64,000 nucleotides of DNA. It comes from Streptomyces zhaozhouensis (GTDB lineage: Bacteria; Actinomycetota; Actinomycetes; Streptomycetales; Streptomycetaceae). Shown here in pieces: positions 62,182 to 64,000 of the stretch. The stretch's first letter is position 1. Each line of letters starts with the position of its first letter. The stretch covers positions 62,001 through 126,000 of the forward strand of contig NZ_OCNE01000016.1 in the NCBI RefSeq assembly GCF_900230195.1, given 5' to 3'. The notes below the pieces were generated by a model that saw nothing but the letters and a program-made list of their open reading frames with translations, was not told the origin of the DNA and did not search any database. The translations under genes and the position numbers were made by a program.

Positions 62182-63216
62182 GTGGTGGGTTCCAGCGCGG
62201 CAGGCGTCGGTGACACGGAGGTCGCCGTGCTCGCGCTGCCCCGCGCCTACGCGCTGGACGTCAGCATCGCGGCGCACGTCTTCGGCCGCCACCCCGGCTA
62301 CTCGGTCGCCATCTGCGGCGATCCGGCCCCCGCCCGCCGCCCCGAAGCCGACGCGACCGCGGCGCGGGCGGAGGAGGAGGCGGCCGCGCGCCACCTCGCC
62401 GCGCAGCTCGGCCCCACCCGGCCGCTCGCGGACGCGGCCCGCGCCGGCATCGTGGTGGTGCCCGGCTACGACGATCCGGAACGCCCGGTTCCGGAGGCGG
62501 TGTCGACGGTGCTGCGGGCGGCGGTGGCGCAGGGGGCGCGGGTGGTCGCCGTCTGCACCGGCGTCTTCGCGCTGGCGGCCAGTGGCGCGCTGGACGGGCG
62601 CAGGGCGACGACGCACTGGCGCTACAGCGACCGGCTGCGGGCGCTGCGGCCGGCGGTCGACGTGGTGGAGAACCGGCTGCTCGTCGAGGACGGACCGTTC
62701 GTCACCTCGGCCGGCGCCGGGGCCGGGATCGACGCCTGTCTGCACGTGGTGCGCGCGGACTTCGGCAGCTCAGCGGCGGACGGCGTGGCGAAGGACGTCG
62801 TCGCACCCGCGCTCCGCCACGCCGAGGAGCCGCAGTACTCGGAGGTCCCGGCGCCCGACCGCGCGAGTCTGCGCGCCACCCGGGAGTGGGCGATCGCGCA
62901 CGTGGCGGAGCCGCTCACCGTGCAGCGGATGGCCGACCACAGCCTGCTCTCGCGGCGGACCTTCGTGCGACGGTTCACCCGTGAGACGGGACTGCCCCCG
63001 ATGCGTTGGGTCGCTCTCCAACGGCTGTACCACGCGCGGCGGTTGCTGGAGACCTCCGACTGGCCGGTCGAACGGGTCGCGGGAGCCGCCGGGTTCGGCA
63101 GCGCGGCGCACTTCCGAGCGTGCTTCCGGCGCGAGTTGGGCGTCACCCCGAGCGCCTACCGTCGCGAGTTCACCGAGGCGGAGGGGGCCCTGGCCGGGAC
63201 CGACCCGACGGCCTGA
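62182..63216 (+). CDS. GlxA-type AraC regulator (DJ-1/PfpI domain plus HTH)
   Basis: A 344-residue regulator. The GTG at 62182 follows GGAAGG. Residues 12-200 form a DJ-1/PfpI-like domain with the nucleophile-elbow region VVAVCTGVFALAASGALDGRRATTHW. The AraC HTH covers the last 110 residues (HVAEPLTVQRMADHSLLSRRTFVRRF, then a second helix pair ending TPSAYRREF). It lies divergent from the RidA-like gene, which is a likely target. Confidence 0.87.
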   Translation: MVGSSAAGVGDTEVAVLALPRAYALDVSIAAHVFGRHPGYSVAICGDPAPARRPEADATAARAEEEAAARHLAAQLGPTRPLADAARAGIVVVPGYDDPERPVPEAVSTVLRAAVAQGARVVAVCTGVFALAASGALDGRRATTHWRYSDRLRALRPAVDVVENRLLVEDGPFVTSAGAGAGIDACLHVVRADFGSSAADGVAKDVVAPALRHAEEPQYSEVPAPDRASLRATREWAIAHVAEPLTVQRMADHSLLSRRTFVRRFTRETGLPPMRWVALQRLYHARRLLETSDWPVERVAGAAGFGSAAHFRACFRRELGVTPSAYRREFTEAEGALAGTDPTA

Positions 63217-63345
63217 CCAGACAGTGACCAGGACGGTGACCAGTCCGGTGAGCCAGACCGGCTGACCAGACCAGCTGACCAGTCAGGTCGCCCCGCGCGT
63301 CCGCGTAAACCGATCAACAGACCACCTGACCAGTCGCCCGACCGG
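63213..63345. repeat. Cluster of CTGACCAG repeats
   Basis: CTGACCAG or GTGACCAG recurs at least seven times in 130 bases after the AraC-type gene, without fixed spacing. It is the densest patch of the window-wide TGACCAGT motif. Confidence 0.7.
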
Positions 63346-63428
63346 ACTCCGCTGGTCTTGCGCGCCCCGCTGTGGTGTCATCGCTCCACGCACGCACGGG
63401 GGCGGCCGAGGGCGGGAAAGCGAGAGCG

Positions 63429-64000
63429 ATGGCAACGGAGTTGGCGGCGGACGACCCACGGCGGGTGGGCAGGTACCGGATCACCGGGCGGCTGGGTGCC
63501 GGCGGGATGGGCCGGGTCTATCTGGGACGTTCCCCGGGCGGCCGGCTGGTCGCCGTGAAGGTGGTCCGCCCCGAGCTCTCCGACGACCCCGGCTTCCGCA
63601 CCAGGTTCGCGCGGGAGGTCGCGGCGGCCAGAAAGGTCACCGGCCTCTTCACGGCCGCCGTCGTCGACGCCGACCCGGAGGCGCCGCTGCCCTGGCTGGC
63701 CACCGCCTATGTGCCCGGCCCCGCCCTGGACGAGGCGGTCGCGCGGCACGGGCCGTGGCCGGTGGAGGCGGTACGCGCGCTGGGCGCCGGGCTCGCCGAG
63801 GCGCTGGAGGCGATCCACGCCGCCGGTCTGGTGCACCGCGATCTCAAACCGTCCAACGTGCTGATCGCGCCCGACGGTCCGCGCGTCGTGGACTTCGGCG
63901 TCTCGGTCGCCGTCGAGGCCACCCAGCTGACCAGGACGGGCACGGTCCTCGGCACCCCGGGGTTCATGGCCCCCGAGCAGCTCAGCGGGCGGACGGTCTC
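63429..64000 (+). CDS. Ser/Thr protein kinase, N-terminal part (cut by window end)
   Basis: The first 190 residues of a Hanks-type kinase. The Gly loop is GRLGAGGMGRVYLG, the Lys is in VAVKVV, the catalytic loop is HRDLKPSNVLI, and DFG is present in VVDFGVSV. The activation segment holds TRTGTVLGTPGFMAPEQ. All catalytic residues are present, in contrast to the pseudokinase-like protein at 29232. The C-terminus, where a membrane helix and sensor would be, is outside the window. Confidence 0.93.
   Translation, partial: MATELAADDPRRVGRYRITGRLGAGGMGRVYLGRSPGGRLVAVKVVRPELSDDPGFRTRFAREVAAARKVTGLFTAAVVDADPEAPLPWLATAYVPGPALDEAVARHGPWPVEAVRALGAGLAEALEAIHAAGLVHRDLKPSNVLIAPDGPRVVDFGVSVAVEATQLTRTGTVLGTPGFMAPEQLSGRTV

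Overview
The window comes from a high-GC actinomycete, most likely Streptomyces or a close relative. The evidence is GC-saturated third codon positions, many GTG and TTG starts, GGAGG-type ribosome binding sites, Tat-exported lipoproteins, carbohydrate ABC importers without their own ATPase, a CebR-type operator and a DasABC-like locus. No insertion sequence, prophage, rRNA, CRISPR array or PKS/NRPS cluster was found. The first gene (GH16) and the last (Ser/Thr kinase) are cut by the window ends.

Layout. 1-7.6 kb: glycan use, with a secreted GH16 enzyme, a GH20 hexosaminidase, a DasABC-like importer and an unassigned Tat-exported protein. 7.8-12.5 kb: a complete livKHMGF importer on the minus strand. 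13.1-17.6 kb: a WYL regulator, a glyoxalase-fold protein, a GH5-CBM_X2-CBM46 endoglucanase behind a CebR-like box, and an APH(6)/Hur-type kinase. 17.9-25.1 kb: an oxidoreductase operon (old yellow enzyme, F420/NADP-type reductase, quinone reductase) opposite a TetR gene, then an MMPL exporter with its own TetR and twin operators.

25.4-37.7 kb is the most unusual region. It carries selB, selA, tRNA-Sec and selD. Directly after selD lies a cluster resembling the maturation part of a mau operon: a MauE-like membrane protein, a MauD/TlpA-like thioredoxin and a Tat-exported protein with 12 cysteines that resembles the methylamine dehydrogenase light chain and is fused to two peptidoglycan-binding domains. 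The last gene is a membrane protein whose frame is interrupted by one TGA at 37072-37074, followed at SECIS-like distance by a hairpin with loop AGGUU. I read it as a candidate new selenoprotein, served by the selenium genes beside it.

37.8-49.8 kb is mixed: GNAT proteins, a ferric-reductase-like heme protein with an MFS exporter, methyltransferase, MerR and TetR genes, and a NACHT/HEAT-repeat STAND ATPase overlapping a small two-TM partner that shares its N-terminal motif.

49.9-60.4 kb looks like a complete D-arabinan utilisation locus: a secreted DUF4185 (GH183-type) endo-enzyme, a LacI repressor, a cytoplasmic DUF2961 (GH172) enzyme, an ABC importer, a fucose/D-arabinose-type isomerase and an FGGY kinase. 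Copies of a GAAATCGATTTC palindrome at both promoters tie it together. 60.6-64 kb holds a Methyltransf_19 protein, a RidA-like protein, a GlxA-type AraC regulator and the start of a Ser/Thr kinase.

Two features run through the whole window. A short motif family (TTACCAGT / TGACCAGT and complements) recurs far more often than I would expect, inside genes and in repeats. The gaps between convergent genes are often filled with short tandem repeats.
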